From Protopterus annectens (taxonomy: Eukaryota > Chordata > Ceratodontiformes > Protopteridae): 64,000 nucleotides of DNA. Shown here piece after piece: positions 60,905 to 64,000 of the stretch. Position 1 is the first letter of the stretch. Each line of letters starts with the position of its first letter. A model generated the notes under the pieces. The model ran no database searches, was not told the DNA's origin, and saw only the letters and a list, made by a program, of their open reading frames with translations. The stretch spans positions 1,610,232,728 to 1,610,296,727 of the forward strand of contig NC_056725.1 in assembly GCF_019279795.1 (NCBI RefSeq), written 5' to 3'. The position numbers and the translations under genes were made by a program.

Positions 60905-61052
60905 AGAAAGCGCTTAGTCTACTATCAAGGTATTAAAGCAATGTTTTAACTCAGTTACCAGTATGGTGTACCTTTTATTTTTTTATTTTTGTGTTTTGGT
61001 GTTCTATTGGTTTATCTTTACCCTTCATGTAGTGAAGTTTAAGTTTTTTACC
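60905..61052 (+). repeat. Partial inverted copy of the Penelope-like 5' region
   Basis: Reverse complement of about 60527-60672: gaaagcgcttagtctactat, aactcagttaccag and tggtttatctttacccttca all appear in complement there. It creates a tail-to-tail inverted repeat at the 5' end. Confidence 0.92.
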
Positions 61053-61075
61053 ATATATATATATATATATATATA
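61053..61075. repeat. (AT)n microsatellite
   Basis: Short AT run between the Penelope-like element and H5. Confidence 0.95.
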
Positions 61076-61760
61076 CAGATGAACACGCCGACGCCAGGGA
61101 TAGTGAGTTGGAAAGAAGGCTGTGTGAGTATGCGGTGGTGACGGACGTTAGGGTGCGAGTAAGGTAAGTGTGGATAGTGACAGTCTGTGGGGATAGGGGT
61201 GGGTTAAGTGAGTTAGGGTTAGGGCGCGGGTTAGGTAAGTGTGCGGTAGTGGTATTTTTTGGGTTAGAGGTGGGTTAAGTGAGTAAGGGTTAGGGCGCGG
61301 GTTAGGTAAGTGTGCGGTAGTGGCAGTTTTTTGGGTTAGGGGCGGGTTAAGTGAGTTAGGGTTAGGGCGTGGGTTATGTAAGTGTGCAGTAGTGGTATTT
61401 TTTGGGTTAGGGGTGGGTTAAGTGAGTTAGGGTTAGGGCGGGTTAGCTGAGTGTGCGATAGTGACGGACCTTAGGGTAAGGGTTTGGGTTAGGGTTGTAC
61501 ATAGTTGTGTGTGTGAGGTTTAGTGTGGGTTTGTGAGAATGTTGGTGTGCTTGTGTTCTGTGTGTGGTTTTGGATAAGGGATGTGTTTTGTTATTTGATT
61601 GTTGTTATTGTGGTGTGTGCAGTGTATGGGGTTTCGTGTTTGTGGACCGTCGGTTACTTGTTTGTCGGGCATGTGAGGTGTCGTGTTTATGGTTTGTCGA
61701 TAATGTGGTGTCGATGTTTCTGTTGTCGGTGAAAGTGGCTGTCGATCTTATGACCTAGAA

Positions 61761-61762
<2 letters not shown>
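61076..61762. mobile_element. H5: H2/H3-like element with tandem telomere-like units
   Basis: Opposite orientation to H2 and H3. Contains about four 71-72 bp tandem units (61130-61480) with gagttagggttagggcgcgg, gttaggtaagtgtgcggtag and tttttgggttagg; unit starts at 61201, 61272, 61344 and 61415. The right end in complement begins ggttctaggtcataagatcg and carries repeated atcgaca words. No matching left inverted repeat was found, so one end may be missing. Plus frames at 61523-61758 are not supported as coding. Confidence 0.75.

Positions 61763-61810
<48 letters not shown>
61763..61810. repeat. (AT)n microsatellite
   Basis: About 48 bp of AT, directly next to the CR1-d 3' terminus. Confidence 0.98.
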
Positions 61811-61813
<3 letters not shown>

Positions 61814-61858
61814 TTCATAGGTTCATAGGTAGGTACTAGGCTATCTGCCTGAAGGCAT

Positions 61859-62650
61859 TTATAAGCCTAGCCAGAATGTGTTGGCTTTCGCCGCCCCCTT
61901 AGAATAGTTCTCTGTGCCTCTGTCCAGCAGAGCCACTGAAGTGATTCCCAGGGTAAACTTTCTGTTTCCCATCCACTCATCAAGGTTTGTCTTGAAGAGT
62001 GTTAGCAAGGAGCTCTGCCTAATGTAGATTGGGATCTTGTTCCAAAGCATGGGAAGTCTCTGGGACAGGAATCTATCCCTCCAGCATGTTCTATTTATTG
62101 TTGTGGTGAGGTTTAGATCTCTAGAGCGTGTGGCTCGAGGGAATAAGGTTTTCTTTAGGTGGAGCATGTCCATCAGTTCTGGGTTGGACATGACCTTGCA
62201 TGTCAGGCAAATTCACCTCTGAGTCGGCGGTATGCAACCGAGTACAGCTGGAGTTTCTTCAGTTGAGCTGCACAGGGTATCTGTTTGAGGCCAATGATCC
62301 TCTTGGTGAGGTACTTCTGTGGTCTTTCCAGCTGTTGCAGGTGTCTTGTAAGGTACATCCCAAATGGGGCATTGTGCTCTATGATGGGTCTAATGAGTGA
62401 TGTGTAGAGGGGTACAATGACCTCTTTTGATCTGGATGCAAACCCTTTTGTGATTAGGTTGGTCACATATAAGGATTTTCTAACCACTTTGGCAATGTGA
62501 TTATCAAAGGAGAGATTACTATCTACTTGGGTCCCCAGATCCCTTATTATGTTTTCTGTATTTAAGGGGCTACCACTTATGTGGTAGTTTGTGTTTACTT
62601 TGTTTTTTCCAAAGAGGATGACTATGCAATTTTAGGCATTTAGCTTGAGG
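61859..62650 (-). pseudogene. CR1-d RT C-terminal region, in pieces
   Basis: Frames 62487-62203 (TSLIRPIIEHNAPFGMYLTRH, then KYLTKRIIGLKQ) and 62191-61859 (SRDLNLTTTINRTCWRDRFL and WNKIPIYIRQ) continue the RT after the long palm frame. They match the same blocks of copy c at 30222-30797. The final stop is at about 61859, followed by a short 3' UTR. Confidence 0.82.
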
Positions 62651-62664
62651 CCATGATTTTGACA

Positions 62665-63690
62665 CTAGGTATCCGTCTCAGTGAGACCCTTTTGGAGGAT
62701 GTCTGTGTCAGCCGGAGAGTCAATTATAGCCCCTAGTTTGTAGTCTTCTGCAAACTTGGTCAGCCCTAGTCCTCCTGTGCTTGCCTGTACCTCTGAGAAG
62801 TATATGCCGAACAGTAGGGGTCCTAGGACTGAGCCCTGGGGAACGCCACTTGTAACCGGTTTAGAGTCAGACCTAGCACCCGCAACTGTCACCATCTGGG
62901 TTCTGTCCGTGAGCCAATCGGCAATCCATCTTGTGACATAGGGGTTTATGTTCAGGCTGGTGAGCTTGTCTATAATACCAGAATGGGGAATGGTGTCGAA
63001 GGCCTTCGCAAGGTCTAGGTATGCTGTGTGTACCACCTTTCCCTCATCTATAGCCTTGGTAACTGTCTCAAAGAAGTCCACCAGGTTTAGGAGGCATGAT
63101 CCGCCCTTAACAAAGCCGAACTGGGTAGGGTCCAGTGTTTGGAGGTTCCCAATGTCTCTGTTAATGAGTTCCATGATGATGTGCTCCATAGCCTTGCAGA
63201 CCAAGCTAGGCAGGCTTATAGCGCAATAGTTCCCGGTGTCTGTTGTGGCTCCACCTTTGTGGAACGGAATAACCATTGCTGTGCGCCACTCTATGGGTAC
63301 ATAGCCTATGAAGAGGCTGAGTTTGAATAGTGTGTTTAGGTGAGTGGTTAGTTCATCTTTGAGCTCATGTAGGACGCAGCCAGAGGCACCATCCGGTCCC
63401 ATTGATGCTGTGCTTTTGACTTTGGAGAGGGCTGTTTTAACCTGAGTGTCTGTGATTTCAGGGGCTCTACATTCTTCTGGTATGGTTATGTGCCCTTTTG
63501 GGGGTGAGAGTGGGGTGAAGTTTGCACTGAACCTGTCTGCCAGGATGTTGGCAATATCAGTTGGTTCAGTGTATTTTGTGCCATTCTGCATTAGCTCCAA
63601 GGAGATCTGAGCATTGCCACTGAGATTCTTGACATAGCTAAAGAATGCCTTGTGGTTACCTTTGGAGTCCTTGGTGATTTTTTCTTTCAA
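62665..63690 (-). pseudogene. CR1-d reverse transcriptase, 341 open codons
   Basis: Uninterrupted frame with all RT blocks: SKVKSTASMGPDGASGC, EWRTAMVIPFHKGG (fingers), QFGFVKGGSCLLNLVDF, TAYLDLAKAFDTIPHSGI (first catalytic Asp), SGVPQGSVLGPLLFGIYFSEV and LTKFAEDYKLGAI. The catalytic box reads F-A-E-D where copy c has F-A-D-D, so one metal-binding Asp is replaced by Glu, which usually abolishes activity. Domain order and length are normal for CR1. A frame change right of 63690 leads to the linker (63963-63709). Confidence 0.9.
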
Positions 63691-63708
63691 AGCTTGCCTT
63701 GGACAATT

Positions 63709-64000
63709 TTATGAGGGATCGTAGTTTTTTGCTGATACTGAGCAGGTATGTCTTCCCTTCTTGGGATTTTGTCTTTTCTGTACTAATTTCCTCCTTCTAT
63801 TGTATTGTTTGTTTATGGCAGGGGTCCACCAGGCTGGTTTCCTTTTCTTGGAGGAGTGAGTCTTGGTTTTGCTTGGGATAGCATGATCCATGCATTCTTG
63901 TAGGGGCCCATAGAGTGCATTAGTAAAGGATTTTCCAGCTTGGGCAGCATTATCCTTTAGCATGGGGACTTTGAAACTTTCAACCTCGGTCTTAAGTAAT
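63709..64000 (-). pseudogene. CR1-d endonuclease-RT linker, partial
   Basis: Frame 63963-63709: LYGPLQECMDHAIPSKTK, then KRKPAWWTPAINKQYNRRRK. The basic W-W-T-P block is the linker between endonuclease and RT, matching copy c at about 31905-32243. Cut by the window edge. Confidence 0.85.

Larger units (their letters stand above)
56841..61052 (-). mobile_element. Penelope-like retroelement, about 4.2 kb
   Basis: Minus-strand element: 5' at the right, 3' at the left. It has an N-terminal region (60471-59200), RT (59156-57769) and a GIY-YIG endonuclease (57540-57140), the defining pair of Penelope-like elements. Terminal direct repeats of about 250 bp lie at 56841-57095 and 60643-60897, and a partial inverted copy at 60905-61052 gives the complex ends typical of this class. 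Many stops and frameshifts show a dead copy. (AT)n runs or AT-rich DNA flank both sides. Confidence 0.92.
61811..64000 (-). mobile_element. CR1-type LINE, copy d (3' half; runs off the right edge)
   Basis: Minus-strand CR1 with its 3' end at 61811: aggttcat repeated, then the tactaggctatctgcc word. These short 8-bp terminal repeats in place of poly-A are a CR1 feature. RT and the linker are present; the endonuclease would lie beyond 64000. It is the best preserved RT in the window. Confidence 0.88.

Noticed and set aside
61130-61480. True telomere or chromosome end
   Set aside because: The telomere word occurs once or twice per 71-72 bp unit, inside an element shared with H2 and H3, not as a pure hexamer array.
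62948-63330. Plus-strand frames within CR1-d
   Set aside because: Antisense shadows of the 341-codon RT frame.

Overview
This looks like non-genic vertebrate nuclear DNA from a large, repeat-rich genome. Evidence is the dominance of CR1 and L2 LINEs, an endogenous retrovirus, a Penelope-like element, tRNA-derived SINEs, MITE-like palindromes and very long (CA/TG)n and (AT)n runs. No host protein-coding exon, rRNA or intact tRNA gene could be supported. Lungfish, a large-genome amphibian or a cartilaginous fish would all fit; the sequence alone does not decide.

Layout: 1-1690 is the 5' half of a CR1 LINE (minus strand: SGNH-esterase ORF1 and endonuclease). 1700-8282 is a broken endogenous retrovirus (plus strand, gag-pro-pol-env start) with no LTR recognised; a 5'-truncated CR1 tail (6134-6502) interrupts it between RNase H and integrase. 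8283-10795 is a second CR1 (minus) that lacks its 3' half and carries an inverted piece of its own endonuclease. 11554-11868 is a 24-bp array interrupted by palindromic element H3. 15410-20400 is a 32-bp minisatellite split by a near-full-length L2 (plus strand). 20750-29990 holds a TG-rich tract, an RTE-like fragment, L2 tails, a 63-bp array, a dispersed repeat and a SINE. 29993-33560 is a long CR1 (minus). 33978-37850 has two related SINEs, palindrome H1, a MITE and an old CR1. 39424-40000 is palindrome H2. 40400-51965 is mostly unrecognised, with minisatellites, a 199-bp hairpin and a third MITE copy. 52123-56090 is a second L2 (minus). 56212-61811 is a chain of palindrome H4, a Penelope-like element with terminal repeats, and element H5, separated by (AT)n tracts. 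61812-64000 is a CR1 (minus) with a long RT reading frame running off the window.

How it fits together: autonomous CR1, L2, Penelope-like and retroviral copies are all visibly broken. The tRNA-derived SINE carries a CR1-like 3' tail, so it probably used CR1 machinery. The least expected material is the set of palindromic elements: three share a 12-bp terminus (GGGTCTATATTA) and 7-8 bp flanking duplications, but differ in interior. One interior type contains tandem units with CCCTAACCCT words; the other is a long hairpin core. The Penelope-like terminal repeats also contain a candidate hammerhead-ribozyme motif.
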